From: Azadirachta indica
Taxonomy: Eukaryota > Streptophyta > Magnoliopsida > Sapindales > Meliaceae
Assembly (NCBI GenBank): GCA_022749755.1
Contig: CM040452.1
Location: 1,196,350-1,260,349 of the forward strand
DNA length: 64,000 nucleotides
Direction: 5' to 3'
The notes beneath the pieces are model-generated. The model was not told where the DNA came from. It was given only the letters and a program-made list of their open reading frames with translations, and ran no database searches. Position 1 is the stretch's first letter; each line of letters starts with the position of its first letter. Below are positions 11,781 to 25,449 of this stretch, piece by piece. A program made the position numbers and the translations under genes.

Positions 11781-13611
11781 TACCCATAACAACAAGCTTA
11801 TAGCAACACCCTCGCAATACTACCCCCACAATATATTCAAATTTTTTTTCAAAAGAAAAAACTTATTTGTTGGAATATAAATATCCTTGTATTTAGTTTA
11901 GTTTTATTAATTATATTTTTTATTAAACTAGTATTGGATTTTATTTAGTTTGGTTTGGTTTCCTATATCTTATATTGTTTTAGATTTCCGAGTTTATATT
12001 GAATTATTATTTTCACCTATATAAAGATATGCTCATATTATTAGTTTATTCTTGTACATCCAATTCAATTGATACAATATTTTATTTTCTCTCCAAACAT
12101 CATTCAAGTCGTAAAAAGAAACTAACTATAGAAATTAGTGTGTTCGTTGATTCCATTGTCATGGTAATGGTTGTGGTTGTCATATGGTCTATCGTACGTC
12201 GTCACTAACACCATTGTCGTTGCAAATTAGCACCATCAACGTTACTGAGAAAAATCCTTTAAGGCCTTTTAATGTGATATGGATTTCTCAGTTTTTTGCT
12301 GCTTTTGGGTTAGAGGAAGCAGTCTAAACTTGTTCAACACTCAGATAACAACAGGGTCACAGCCAGTTAAATTTGTCCACATGTTGCACATCCCTGATCT
12401 TGCATGTCAGACATGCATGACATGGTAGACAATGTCTTCATTTCATACCTATTCCAGTTGACAAATACACATAAAAGTACCATTTTACCATTAATGAGAT
12501 CAAAGAGATGTTATCATATATAAAGTTAAAAGTTAAATGAGCAATTTTAAACTATTAGCACTAAAATAGAAATTAGGTCAAGCTTTTTAGGAACATGCAA
12601 GTCTTTTTGTCCTATAATTTAAAGGGTTTGATTAGGGAGTGTAAATATAATTATACATATAACTATTATTTCTTTTAGTTACTTAATTTATTATTTATTT
12701 TTTCCTTTTTTTTTTTGAAAACTTTACTAGGCTATGACAAAAATATTAGATGAAATATTGTTGATACTTAAAAATTGACCTTGTACTCGAGCCCAAGTCT
12801 AACGCCAAAATCGTGTCATTTTGTCCAATTAATATATAAAAGCATAAGTAAATTCAAGCCGCTATTTAAAGTATAGAGTGTGAGCAGTGACGTAGAAGGT
12901 AAGAGTAAAATCAAAAGTAAACAAAACTAATATAATGTTCTTAGTCAAGCTTACTTAGATGACTTTTGGCCTAAAAAAGTTCATTATGTGATTAGGCTTA
13001 ATGCTACTATGTGCATTGAGGGGATATATTTTAAATAAGGGTTGAAAAGCTCAATTTAAACTTGAAAACCAATCGTATCAAGCCCACATACCATAAAGCT
13101 TATTAAAGTACGACACCAATTAGAATTTGCGCATTTGTATGTAGATTTCTCTCATGACAAGTTTATTGACAAATGAATAATTTTCTAGTAGTAAAAAGGT
13201 TCATCAAAATCTAAAAACTGATTCATAATCATAAAAAAATTCACTTATAAAAATGAGAATTTTAAGTATCATTTTATATTTTTTAGCTAATGAATACTTT
13301 AACAGTGTTTTTTCTTTAGGGAGGAATTCAAGTTCTTTTCTTTCGTTTGCCTTCAATTTTCTATTTACCTTTGTTTTTCTTTTTATTGATCCAACAACTT
13401 GCATTCTTTTTTTTTTCCTTTTTAAATTAATCAAGGGAGTGACACTCATAGTAAACCACATTTTTTTCTAAATGCCCTAAAATAAAATCAAAGCGCATTC
13501 CATCAGATGGATGGAATCACATATATTTAATTTGGATTCAATAGATAAGATTTTGTTCCTCATATAATCTCGTTAGAAACTCCATTTATGTTTACATAAA
13601 TATCTTTTCAG
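11781..13611. repeat. Duplicated flank, copy 1 (matches about 40440-42110)
   Basis: Several blocks match the flank upstream of the P450 pseudogene at 42692: the CA-rich tract, the segment around 11990-12180, the ttgcacatccctgatcttg block near 12384, and 12770-13460. In this copy the flank runs almost directly into P450 intron sequence at about 13500 and then a P450 exon 2, so exon 1 was lost by deletion. No gene is supported. Confidence 0.75.
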
Positions 13612-14234
13612 CAAGTAATTGGTGCTAGTAGCAAGACATCTACGACAAGCTTTTATTGGGCGCTATTCGAAATGATGAAAAATCCAAGAGTGCTGGAAAA
13701 GGCACGAGCTGAGGTAAGAGAAGTCTTTAATAAGAAGGGAAAGATTGATGAAACGATTGTTGATGAAATCCAAATCTTGAAGCTATTTATCAAAGGGACT
13801 CTGCGATTAAATAGCCCTGCACCTTTTTATTATTTCCAAGAGAATGTAGAGAAAGATATAACATTAACAGATTCTACGTAGCAATCAAGCCAAAATCATT
13901 GTTAATGCATGGGTGATGACAAGAGATCCAAAATATTGGAGTGAACCTAAGAGCTTTATTCCAGAGAGATTCCTTGATTGTTCTATCAATTTTGAGGGTC
14001 TTAATTTTGAACATATCTTATTTAGTTCCGGTAGAAGGAGATGCCTAGAATAACATTATCCATTGCAAATATAGAGCTTCTACTTGCAATGTTATTGTAC
14101 CATTTTGATTGGAAACTCCATAGTGGAATGAAGCACGAAGACTTGGACATGAGCAAGGCTCTTGGTAGATAGTCAGAAGAAAAAATAATATATGCATCAT
14201 TCCCATTCCTTGTCATCCTTCACCTGGTGCATAA
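13612..14234 (+). pseudogene. CYP71D pseudogene, exon 2 only
   Basis: The remnant follows an intact-looking acceptor (tatcttttcag) and aligns along the whole of exon 2 of the intact CYP71D genes. The N-terminal part still encodes recognisable P450 (MMKNPRVLEKA). A base insertion near 13830 shifts the frame and leads to TAG at 13879-13881. The heme-loop region is degraded: codons for FxSGRR remain, but the following cysteine-proline-glycine is lost and a stop follows. Exon 1 is absent. Non-functional. Confidence 0.9.
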
Positions 14235-15053
14235 TCTCTGAAGGAAAAACTGTACGTAGCTAGTTATGTTTAATGTCTTTTTAATAAATTTCTTTTTCAT
14301 AGAGACTAAAATGTGGGATGTCTTTTTAATATAATTAAGTTAACGTATAAAGGACATGTTTGGTAAATAAGTTAGAACTGTACTATTTTATTATTTGGGA
14401 TAAAAATATTTTTGTCTAATATTCAACGCAAGAACTAGCCTTTATAAAAAAAACAAAATATAATACAATCCAAAACCCGTAAATTTGACCCCCCCCCCCT
14501 CCCTAAATCTAGCCCGTATTGTACTATTTTTATTTATTTCTTTAAAAAAAATTTTGAAAAATAAAATAATAATGTTTTAAATTATTTAATTATTAATTAA
14601 ATTTATAATTAAATAATAAAAACATATTTTATATTTTTTTATATTATAATACAATTACACACCAAACATAGTACTGTATTAAATTTTATTTAATACAATT
14701 TATTATAATGCAATGCAATCATTCCACTCCATTATGATCCAATATAGTCCAATGCGTTCAATTAAGCATACCGTAAGAACATAAAACCTAAAAACCTTAT
14801 AAAGCATTTAAATCTAAAACCTTATTTGAACTAAGTTAGATTAATTAAAATAAGGACTTTATTACAAATATAAGTATTTTACACCTCTTTTAATAAGGAT
14901 TAGATTTCATATACATTTTTCCTAAATAAAAACCTATCTTAAGTAAAACAACTTGCATTAAATTAGAATAACATGACTAAATAGTGATTCACTATAATTA
15001 TACATTGCATACTATAAAAAATAATAAAATAAAAACATAATTCAACATGAAGG
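14235..15053. other. AT-rich spacer with a C-run and MITE-like sequence
   Basis: A run of about ten C residues sits near 14491. Positions of about 14345-14770 carry opposed tgtttggta and accaaacat motifs and repeated aatacaat words, suggestive of a decayed MITE but not provable by eye. No gene. Confidence 0.4.
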
Positions 15054-16692
15054 CAGGGATGACAACGGATAGGATATAATACGGATACCTCAATATCTAT
15101 ATCCACATCCTACAAAAACTTTCATATCTATATTTTATTCACATCCTCCATGAATATTTTATTTAATATTCATATCCTCTAAATGAATACTTGCCAATAT
15201 CCATATCTTAACGGATTTCTGCAAAATATATCCATATCTTAATAAAAAATATTAAACTCTAAAAAATTTTAAATTTGTAATTTAATTTTTAATGTTTTAA
15301 AATTAATGTACCATGTTAATAATTAAATTAATATAAAAATAATTTTATTATCTAGTTCATGCCCAGAATTATTTTATGATAAAATATTAAAATTAGTCAT
15401 ATACAAATATGATAATAACAGTCACCATCTCTCCAATTATAATCAAATTAACCAAGATAACTAAAAATATACTAAGATAACTTGCCTAAAAGCAACATCG
15501 TGCTAATGACTTCAAACAGCCCATCAATTACTTCTTGAACATCTATATATATATATATATATATATTCCCATGAAACTACAACTAGACAATAATACTGTG
15601 GAACAACAAAAACATCTCTTTTCTACTCTTAAAATGCTCGAAAAGCAAAAAATTAAGATCCTGTTCTTCTATGTACAATTTAAAGATTCCATGTAACTCT
15701 CTGGTTAAGGGATGAAGAATTAGAAAATCAGAGCAGGGGTTAGAGATTTGAATTAAATTTAAGTGATTTGATGCAATCGAAATATCTCACCTACATATAT
15801 CACAACTCAATTGATAAGATACTTTGATTTAAGTCATCCACATTTTCACCTACGCTTAAAATTTTTACAAAACAATATTCATCTAATTAGGTTACAAATT
15901 TATAGATTATTTCAAATAAATAATATTGAAATAAATTATTTCACAATTAACAAATCATAATTATTTTTTAATATAATCACCAAAAAAAATTTTAGAGAAA
16001 ATTGATTAAAAAGAGAAGAATATATACTTATATAATTGTATATCCCAGAAAGAGTAGTTAGGATATAATAAATTAATTAAATATATTATTAAATTAATTA
16101 GAATTTTTGTGGATATTAGAAAATACATTGATATTAATATTATAAAAGGGCATAAAAATATACTATTCATTGTATAAGGCACTACATGTATCCTAGCAAT
16201 ATAATAATAAATTAATTGAATTGGTGTGTCTATATTGATTATTATATTTATCTTCCTCTTTCAATGAACATTAGAATATATATGTAGAAATAATGCAGCA
16301 TATTCTAATTCTAAGGTATTATATATTCCTAGCAATATAATCTAAAATTAATTAAAATTAATAAATATATTATAAAGAAAATCATACTTACAAATTACAA
16401 AGAAAATCATATTACAAACAAAAATATTTAGGTTGCTTATAATTGGCATTTTATATTAGGTCTAAAATGATGTCCTTTTGATAATTTAATTAAAAAAGTG
16501 ATAAAATGGATATTTTATGCAGACATCTCAAGATATTTTAAAATATTTATATCCTATGTATGTCGTATATGAATATTACATGTACTTTATTATTATATTC
16601 TATCCATATCCTATTTTATAATATTTATATCTTATCTATCAAGATATGATACAGATAGATATTCGAAAAAAAGGGATATCTGTTGGCATAGG
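15054..16692. mobile_element. hAT-like element with degenerate terminal inverted repeats
   Basis: The left end begins CAGGGATGACAACGGATAGG. The right end, read inward on the minus strand, is CCCTATGCCAACAGATATCC. These pair imperfectly and resemble plant hAT-type termini. Next to both ends are runs of atatcc and ggatat words in opposite orientation. The interior is AT-rich with a (TA)n run at about 15544-15566. No transposase and no convincing target duplication were found. Confidence 0.45.
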
Positions 16693-18066
16693 GTATCCTA
16701 AGAGCTTGATAACATTAAGCTCTCTTTCTGTCCTTCCCTGATCTTCACTATCTATCCTTGGGTTACTGAGTAGTTGACCCAACAAATACCCATTTTTGGC
16801 CATCTTTTGTTTTAAAAACTAATCTTGCTGGTCATCACAACGTTCTTGCACCTCCCTTATTTCATAAGCATTAATCTGGTAACTTTTAGGTGTCAAAATA
16901 ACTTTTTTTTGTTTTTTTGCTGTCTTAGAACTATTAGGTCGCAAAATGGTCAATTAGATGTCCGCCAACATTAAGGCAATAAGATATTACGTGGAGCCAA
17001 TAGCGATCGCGACTTGCGTACCCTTGTCAGTCTGTGTTCTTTTACATGTTTAGTAGATATATCTCGTTTCTATACACATACTACGGACTCATAGTTTAAG
17101 TATTGTGTTGTGTTAAATACTAAAATAGTAGTACTAGCAACAGTATGAGATCCTTTCAATTAGACAATCGTCTATTAAAGTTGAAATATCATTATTCTTG
17201 ACCGATTAGATAAGATCTAAGAAATATAATGGGTCTAACTCTCTACAACTTATATTCGAAGTTCGAAAGCTCAAATTAGATTCAAATGCCAACCATATTA
17301 TACCATAAGACATACCACAGAGCTTATTCAATCATGATGCCTAATAGAATTTGACATGTACATTGAGTAGTTTTTTCTTACGATAAGTGTACAAAAAAAT
17401 TGAATAATTTTCTCGTAGCAAGAGTTTCAAAAAAACCTAAAAATTCACCCAAAATCATAAAAAATTACTGGTAAAAAAATGGGAAATTTTAAATATCTTA
17501 TCATATTTTTTTAATTATTCAAGTTCTTTTCTTTTGTTGTACGTATGCCATCAATTTTCTATTCTCCTTCGGTCTTTTGTCTTGATTCTAACAATTTGTA
17601 CTTTTTTTCTTCTTAGTTTAATCAAAGGAATGAGAGTCTTAGTAAACCATGTTTTCATTGAAATAAATGATTGCGTGTGACAAACCATGTTTTTATTGTA
17701 AATAAATTGATTGCGTATGTGACAAGTTCAACATTGATAATCATAAGTCAATATTGTTCAATGATATCAAGAAGTTAAATAATGACGACAATGAAGAAAT
17801 ACTTGTGTTACTAGAAGATTAATTTATTTTTAACAAATGAATTGATTGCTGGTTACGGGATGAATTGAAATTTTTTGCGCAACCAAATGGTGCATTATTA
17901 TATAATTTGGAGATACAATATGGAATAACGCCTCACTACTTTGACAATAAAGCTTATACCAAAGATATACAGCATTTACATGTAACATTTAATTCATTTG
18001 TAAATTACAGGCCCCCAACTTTCTTTCACTAATCCACAGTTGTCTTTCCCCAGCTTGTTTTTCCTC
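16693..18066. other. Upstream region of CYP71D-A, duplicated upstream of CYP71D-B
   Basis: Positions of about 17000-17700 match 30920-31640 closely (shared blocks such as tagcgat(c/t)gcgactt and gactcatagtttaagtat). No gene is seen. The last 150 bp include the block annotated at 17921-17978. Confidence 0.7.
17921..17978 (+). promoter_or_regulatory. Conserved CYP71D promoter block with a W-box core
   Basis: The block runs from tggaataacgcctcac through tttgacaataaagcttatacc to gatatacagcattt. Near-identical blocks sit at 31869-31927 and 42483-42540, each 90-165 bp upstream of a CYP71D start. The TTGAC core matches the WRKY-binding W-box. No clear TATA box is seen in this copy. The regulatory role is inferred from conservation and position. 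Confidence 0.45.
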
Positions 18067-21000
18067 ATGGAGTTGGTATTATGCTCCTTCCCGATGCTTG
18101 TTACCTTTCTTCTTTTTCTCTTCATGGTCCTGAAAATAGTGAACAGATTCAAGGGCATTGAGAGATCTCCAAATCTGCCCCCAGGGCCAAGGAAATTACC
18201 TATCATTGGAAACTTGCATCAGCTTGTTGGCTCACCACCACCTCATCGTCAACTACGAAACTTGGCAAACACGTACGGACCCCTGATGTACTTGCAAATC
18301 GGAGAACTTCCCACTATTGTTGTTTCATCACCAGAATTTGCCAAAGAAGTGCTGAAAACTCATGATATTATCTTTTCTTCGAGGTTTCAAACGCTAGCTG
18401 CAAAAGTCATAACATATAATTCTAGTGGTGTTGTCTTTTCTCCATACGGCGATCAATGGAGACAACTTCGAAAAATCAGTGTAATGGAGGTTTTAAGCAC
18501 GAAAAAAGTCCAGTCTTTTCGATCAATAAGAGAGCAAGAGGTGTCGAATCTCATTAGTTGGATTGCTTCAAAGTCAGGATCAGTGATTAACCTTACGGAA
18601 AAATTGTTTTCGTTATCATACGATATCACTTCAAAAGCAGCCTTTGGCAACAAATGCCAAGACCGAGAAATATTCATATCGATTGTCAAGGAAGTTTTCC
18701 AACTACTTGGAGGTTCTACTATAGCAGATCTGTTTCCTTCCATCAAATTTCTCCAATCAATCACTGGAATGAAATCTCGATTAGGGAAAATGCATCAACA
18801 AGCTGACAAAATAATTTCAAACATTATTGCTGAACATAATAAAGAGCGGAAGCCAAGGCTGCAGACTGGTAAAGATGAAGATCTAGTAGACATTCTCTTG
18901 AGACTTCAAGAGCATGGCAATCTTGAATTTCCCTTGACTACAGATAATATCAAAGCCGTAATCATCGTAAGTATTCACTTTTCCTTCTACTCTGTTTTGG
19001 TAGAGTTTAATAATGCTTAAATCAATAACTCGGGTCAAATTCCTATTAAATTGCATCATCAGTTTCGTGTTTGTTTTTCTTCTTGCTTTATTTAGTTATT
19101 TTAATTAGTTTCTTTTTAAAACATCGGCAAGTGTATTGTTTTGTATGTAGTAATAAAATAGAATAGTTGTATTATTTTAGAATTCTAAGTAGTATTTAAT
19201 TTTCTTTTCAGAACTTAACTCCAATTGAAAATTCTTTTTCTTAAATTCTTACTAAATATTTTAAAGGGCCTTACTAAATATTTTAAAGGAAATAGACAGA
19301 TATGTGAAGTACGAGAAAATAAATAGATAACCTTTAATATTTGGAGAAAAAAATATACCTTGGAGTTTAGGCGAATAGAAATATATTCCACCGACTTTTA
19401 TTTATGTAATTTGACTAGTTAGATTATTACTATCTATATTCATAAATTTTTTAACAGTAACAAAGATATACTTTTTTTAGTTATTATTTTCATTTTTTAT
19501 AATATATATTTTTATTTATAAAAATATAGTCCCTATTTTAATATTTTTCATAACACAAAAGATTAAATAATTTTTTTAATTTATTATTCTAATAAAAAAT
19601 TTAGAAAAAAATGTTATTATTAAAAAAATTTGAACAATGAATTAGATCAAACTCATATGTTAAAATAATTTTAACGCTCTTCTTTTACTTTCTCAATAAT
19701 AATTTGATATTTAATTATCAAAAAAAATTTAAAAGAAATATTTTTTAATATTTTTTTTTTTATATATAATATATCTATTTTAAAAATCATACCAAATTTA
19801 TTATATTTAAAAAAAATTATGAAAATATAAATAAAAATAAAATTATAGATACATCTTATTGTATTCCAAATAAAAATAATGAAAAATTTTATTTTTTTTA
19901 TATTTTTAATTAAAATTAAAGTACATCATTTAACAATAATATAAATATTTAATTACTAATTCTATTAATAAATGACACCAAATATTTCTTTTTTCTATAT
20001 TTTTTACTTATATTTTCATAATTTCTCTTAAGAAAATATAATGAATTTAACATAATGTTTTAAATAAGTATATTATATAAAAAATAAAATATTAAAATTA
20101 ATAGTTAAATATCAAATTATTAATAAGAAAATATAAGAAGAGGATTAAAAATATTTGAGCATATGACTTTGATTTACCTCATTGTTAGAATTTTTTTAAT
20201 AATAGTATTTTTTTCTAAATTTTTTATGACATAATAAATTAAAACAATTATTTAGTCCTTAGTATATCTTAAAAAATATTAAAATAAAAACTAAATTATT
20301 ATAATTAAAAATGTATATTACAAAAAAATTAAAGAAGACTAAGTTGTTATAATAAAAAAAAAAAAAAAAAACTTACTTTGTTATTGTTCAAAAGTTTAGA
20401 TATACAAATAATAATAACTTAACCGGTCAATTAATGGAAATAAAAGTCAACAAAAATATTTGTTTATTTGTTCAAACTCGATGAGAGTATTTATTTTTTT
20501 TCTAAATATTAGGAAGTATGTGTCTATTTCTCTATACTTCAATAAGGTATCTATCAATTTTCCTATTAAAAATTACATTAATAATTCAATAGAAAAATTT
20601 GAGTTAAATGCATACTTGGTCTATGATGGATGGAATCACATATATTTTGGAGTCAATAGTTAGATCGCATTCCTCCCATAATATTGTATGCTTATGTAAA
20701 TTATTTCACTTGAAGACATAAATATCTTCTTTCAGGAAATTTTGGGTGGTGGTAGCGAGACAGCTGCCACAACTGTAGATTGGGCATTATCTGAAATGTT
20801 GAAAAATCCAAGAGTGCTGAAAAAGGCACAAGATGAGGTTAGGGACGTCTTTAATAAGAGGGGAAATATTGATGAAACAGGTGTTGATGAAATGCAATTC
20901 TTGAAGCTAGTTATCAAAGAGACTCTGCGATTACATTCTCCTGCACCTTTTTTATTTCCAAGAGAATGTGGAGAAAGATGTAAGATTAATGGATTCGACA

Positions 21001-21359
21001 TACCCGCCAAAACCAAAGTCATGGTTAATGCATGGGCGATGGCAACAGATTCAAAATATTGGAGTGAACCTGAGAGTTTTATTCCAGAGAGATTTATTGA
21101 TTCCTCTATTGATTTTAAAGGGCTTAATTTTGAATATATCCCATTTGGTTCTGGTAGAAGGATATGCCCCGGAATAACATTCGCCGTTGCAAATATGGAG
21201 CTTGTACTTGCGATGTTATTGTACCATTTTGATTGGAAACTTCCCAGTGGAATGAATCATGAAGACTTAGACATGACTGAGGCTTTTGGTATGGCACTTA
21301 GAAGAAAAAATGATCTATGCATCATTCCCATTCCATATCATCCTTCACTTGGTGCATAA
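18067..21359 (+). CDS. CYP71D-type cytochrome P450, copy A, intact, two exons
   Basis: ER-anchored monooxygenase of 507 residues, normal for the family. Exons are 18067-18966 and 20736-21359, joined in phase 0 after a gtaagt donor. The ATG at 18067 is chosen because all copies share MELVL at this point; an in-frame ATG at 18040 would only add nine residues. Features: N-terminal hydrophobic anchor (residues 1-25), proline hinge [17 protein letters not shown]-helix WRQLRK, I-helix GGSET (glycine replaces the usual alanine of AGx(D/E)T), ETLR, FIPERF and heme loop FGSGRRICPG. The 1769-bp intron holds a foldback element (19288-20563). A degenerate copia element begins within about 80 bp of the stop. 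Substrate unknown; a sesquiterpene from the neighbouring synthase is a reasonable guess. Confidence 0.95.
19288..20563. mobile_element. Long foldback element, MULE-like, copy 3, inside the CYP71D-A intron
   Basis: Inverted arms: 19288-19440 pairs with 20400-20563, and both ends read GGAAA...GATA when read inward. Flanks tattttaaa and tattaaaaa agree at 7 of 9 positions, compatible with an aged 9-bp target duplication. The interior matches the copy at 6381. It lies in the sense transcript, so the unspliced RNA could fold into a long hairpin. No coding capacity. Confidence 0.7.
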
Positions 21360-22060
21360 TCCTAAGAGGGAAATTGTATGTAACTAGTTATTTTAATCAC
21401 ATAACAAGTAATGTCTTTGTAATAAATTTGTTTGCAATAAAGCTATTAAAACTTATCGTTTGATTTTAGACAATAAAAATCATTTAGATTTATTGCAAAC
21501 TCTTTATGTTCCTTCTATTTCTTGCAATTGAATTTCCTTGTCCGAATTAGATTCAACTAGATTCTCTTTTAAATTTAGGAATAGATATTTTACTTTGTTT
21601 AAACGTAACCTTTTTATCGGTTTTGATTCTTTGTGATGTTTTATACAAATTAAAACTTGACAATTTTGTTGAAACTCTTTTATCCTTGTATCGTAATTTT
21701 GGAACAAAATGTGATTTAGTAAATAAATGATCAGCTTACTTATGGCATAAACATCTGGGTCACACTTCCAAAAAAAGTTTGGAAAGATTGGTAAAAAATG
21801 ATATTCTTCAAAACTAAAATTTTATTGGTTATGCTATTTACGTGGGTTGCATTAAAGGAAAACAAACAAAACACACAAAGAAAAGAGCCATAAATATCAC
21901 ATAGCTAAAATAATACACCGATATTTGTGGGTTTTTTGTTGTTTCGTCTTTAGAAAAAAAAATTATTTTATCACCTTTATTGATGACTTTTAACATTATG
22001 GTTATGTCAATTTGTTGCACAAAAAATCTCAATCAGTAGATGCCTAGAGGTATTTATTAC

Positions 22061-22301
22061 AATCAAGAAATAATATGTTTTATATTTCTTGAACTATTTA
22101 TATATTGAACAATGAATATTACTGGCCTTTATATAGCTTACAAAGGTCACATAAATGTAGACAAAATATTTAAACTAATTATTACACCAAATAAGAAAAT
22201 AATCATAAAATAAGATCATAGTAAAATAGGAATCATAATGATATTGATCTAACAAAATGAGACAATATCATGTTTGATTATTAAATTAAATATCATTAAC
22301 A
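22061..22301 (-). repeat. LTR (3' copy in element orientation)
   Basis: About 241 bp, matching 23083-23322 with scattered differences. The outer TG/CA end has decayed (caatcaag instead of gatgtcaag). Confidence 0.8.
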
Positions 22302-22399
22302 ACCCTCCTTAAACTCAAGATGAAAAAGTAAAGTTGAGTTTGCAAATTGAATAAACCCTAAGTAAAAGCACTGTAGGATAAGGAGCCGATGGATAGGAC

Positions 22400-22690
22400 T
22401 CCCAAAAGAGCCTAAAACAGAGCCGAGAGCTCTTAAAAAAGTTTAAAACAAAGATACTGACTTATAAAAACCCCTAAAACAGAGATATCAGCTCTGAAAA
22501 AAGTCTAAAATAGAGAAACCAACTATTGAAAAAAGCCAAAAACAAAGATACAGGCTTTTTAAAGAGCTTAAAACAGAAATATTGACTCTAGAAAGTGCTT
22601 AAAATAAAGACTCATGAAAGAGCCTAAGACATATAAAGAGCCTTGAAACTAGAGACTCGTAAAGGGCTTAACAAATCTAAAGGGTCTATT
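22400..22690. repeat. Imperfect tandem repeats, period about 42 bp
   Basis: Around six to seven units follow the pattern gagcctaaaacagagatactgactct with variable spacers. They fill part of the interior of the small LTR element. Translated, they give no convincing protein. Confidence 0.65.
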
Positions 22691-23082
22691 GAACAAGTGA
22701 AAGATGAGGATATTAATATAATTTAACAAGGGACTTAAATGATAAAAACCTAAAATATATGGGTTGATAGATAAAATTCAAAAAAAAACTAAATGACAAA
22801 AGACTAGAACTTAAAGGATAAATGATTGGGACCAGAATACTAAATAACTAGGACATGAGAGAGTCATAAGGTGATATATTGCCAAGGAGAAAACCACAAG
22901 ATAAAAAAATATTCCAATTTTGGGATTTAACTCACTATTCGATTTGGACCAAATTGGAAAACCAAAGGAGAAACTAGTGGCCTAAAAACTAGTGGCCCAT
23001 GAAACAATACTCCAAAGGTGCACAAGCTGGAAAAAATAAAAACACAACCCAAAAAGAATAGTAAGCTCTTAGTTGGATACGA

Positions 23083-23322
23083 TGTCAAGAAATAATGTGT
23101 TTTGTATTTCTTGAATTATTTATATATTGAATAATGCACATTGCTGGCTTTTATATATGCTTAGAAAGGTAAAGTTAAATGTAAACAAAATGTTAAATAG
23201 TTATTAAATCAAATAATTAAATAAATCATAAAATGAGACCATAGTAAAATAGGAAAAATAATAATATTGATCTAAAAAAAGACAATATCATGTTTGATTT
23301 ATTAAATTATATATCATTAACA
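23083..23322 (-). repeat. LTR (5' copy in element orientation)
   Basis: 240 bp, with terminal TGT...ACA on either strand. The copia integrase frame resumes directly to the right, at about 23340. Confidence 0.8.
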
Positions 23323-25449
23323 TGTTTTATTTTGTTAATCAAATATCATTAAAAATTAATGAGGTTGAAAGATAATTTAGTAGAAAAATAAGATTTTTTA
23401 GGTATGATAAAGTTGGTGATTTTAAGTTAAATATGATGAAATGGGCCAATTTGCAGGATCATTTGCTATAATCCTTGAAAAGCATGGCATTTTTGCTTAA
23501 TATACTATTCTAGAAACATTGCAGTAAAATGGTATAGCAGAAAAGCGTAATCATACTTTATTAGACATAGTTAAAAGTATGTTAAGCAATTCATATTTAC
23601 ATATTTCATTTTGGATGCATATATTGAAAATTGTCATTTATTAGTCAAACAGAGTTTCTAGTAAGGCAGTCCTTAAGACTTCTTTTGAATTGTAGATTGG
23701 TAAGAAACCTATTTTAGACATTTGCATGCTTAGGGTTACTCAACAAAAGTAAGGATTTATGATCCATAAGAAAAGAAGTTGGATTCAAGAACAAACAATG
23801 ATTTCTTCATTAGTTATATCCTAAAAAATCTAAAAGGTATAACACAAGAATTATTGAAATTGACAATGCTAGGTTCGTTATGAGTCGTGAAATTAAGAGA
23901 GGTCAAGAACAGCATAAGGTGGAAATACAAGAAGCTAGGGTACAAGTTCCTTTACCCTCAACTTCTTCTAAAGTTTTTGTTTATCCAATTATTGAACAAT
24001 TGAACAATGAGCAAGTACTACAAATGAATGATCAAACAACCCATAATAAAGATAATGTTAACGAATATGTGATAGCAAGAAATAACTTTAAGGAGGTGAT
24101 AAAGACAAAAAAAAAAAAAAAAGATTGGTTGTTTCTATTTATTATAGGGTATATCTATAAGAGTTAGAATTTGACTTATGAATAATGAAGATCTAGCTAC
24201 TTTTTCACAAGCTATTGAATGTACTAATTCTTCTAACGTATAAATGCTATGAAGGTTGAATTGAAATCTTTAGAACAATACAAAGTTTGCGAACTTGTTG
24301 AATTGCTTAAAGGTTGTAAGAAAATGGGTGTAAATGGGTCTTGATGATCAAATATGACTAAAATGGTAACATTGATCAATACAAGGCTAGACTTGTTGCC
24401 AAAGATTTTACTTAAGGAGATAGTGTTAACTATAAGGAGACTTTTTCATTTGGTCTCTAAGAATGATTCTCTTAGAATTATTATAACTTTGGCAGCTCAT
24501 TATGACTTAAAGTTGCACCAAGTAAATGTTAAAATTGCCTTTTTAAATAGGAATTTAGAGGAAGAAGTTTGTATAGGTTAACTTGAGTGTTTTTCCTTTG
24601 AAGGAAAAGAACATATGGTGTATTAACTTAAGAAATCAATATACAAACTTAAGCAAGCTTCTTGCTAATGGTATCTTAAGTTTAATGATACCATCATTTC
24701 TTTTTGATTTAAAGAAAGCAATATTGATCGGTGAATATATTTGAAGATCAATGGAAGTAACTTTATATTTCTAATTATGTATGTTAATGATATATTGCTG
24801 GGTACTAATGATTTTGGTTTATTACATGAGACCAAGAAACTTCTTCCTAAGGCTTTGAAATGAAGGATGTAAGATGCAACTTTTATTCTAGACTTTGTTG
24901 GCATAGAAATATTCCAGGATAGATCACAAGGATTATTATGGTGTTCTAAAAAATCACAAGGATTGTTAGGTTTGTCTTAAAAAGCTAGTAATAAAGTTCT
25001 AGCGAGTTTCAAAATGGAAAAATGTTTAACAAGTGTTCTTCCAATTCAAAAGGAGAAAAATTTAGTCTCATGCAATGCCCAAAAAATAAATTGGAACACA
25101 AACAAAAGGAAAAACTTCCTTATGCATTTATTGTTAGGAGCTTGATATATGTTCAAACTTGTACGAGGCCAGACATCAATTTCGTTGTTAGAATGTTTGG
25201 CTGATATGAAAGCAATTCGAGATTAAATCACTTGAAGGCTAGTAAGAAAGTATTGAGGTATTTGCAAGGAACAAAAGATCATATACTGACTTATCAAAGA
25301 TTTGATCATCTTAAAGTGATTGAATATTTAAATTCAGACTTTGTTATATGTGTTGACACAAGGAAGTCCATATTTGGCTTTTTATTTCTTTTAGCTAGAG
25401 CAGCATTGTTTGCAATAGAACTAGCATACGGAGGTGTGACCATAAGTGC

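Larger units (their letters stand above)
22061..23322 (-). mobile_element. Small non-autonomous LTR retrotransposon (TRIM-like) nested in copia integrase
   Basis: Direct repeats at 22061-22301 and 23083-23322 (about 240 bp each) are the LTRs. Read on the minus strand each starts TGTTAATGATAT, and the better-kept copy ends TTGACA. A purine tract (AAGGAGGG on minus) sits just inside the LTR at 22301, which fixes the orientation as minus. The sequence beside the other LTR (gtatccaactaagagc on minus) loosely resembles a tRNA-Met primer site. The 781-bp interior has no domain, only the repeats at 22400-22690. No clear target duplication remains. Confidence 0.75.

Noticed and set aside
14486..14505. 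C-run possibly marking an assembly join
   Set aside because: Sequence on both sides is similar in composition, and nothing else suggests a break; only read data could tell.
22061..23322. CRISPR-like or structured repeat array, suggested by the short repeats at 22400-22690
   Set aside because: Repeats are imperfect with no unique spacers, the genome is plant, and LTRs explain the context.
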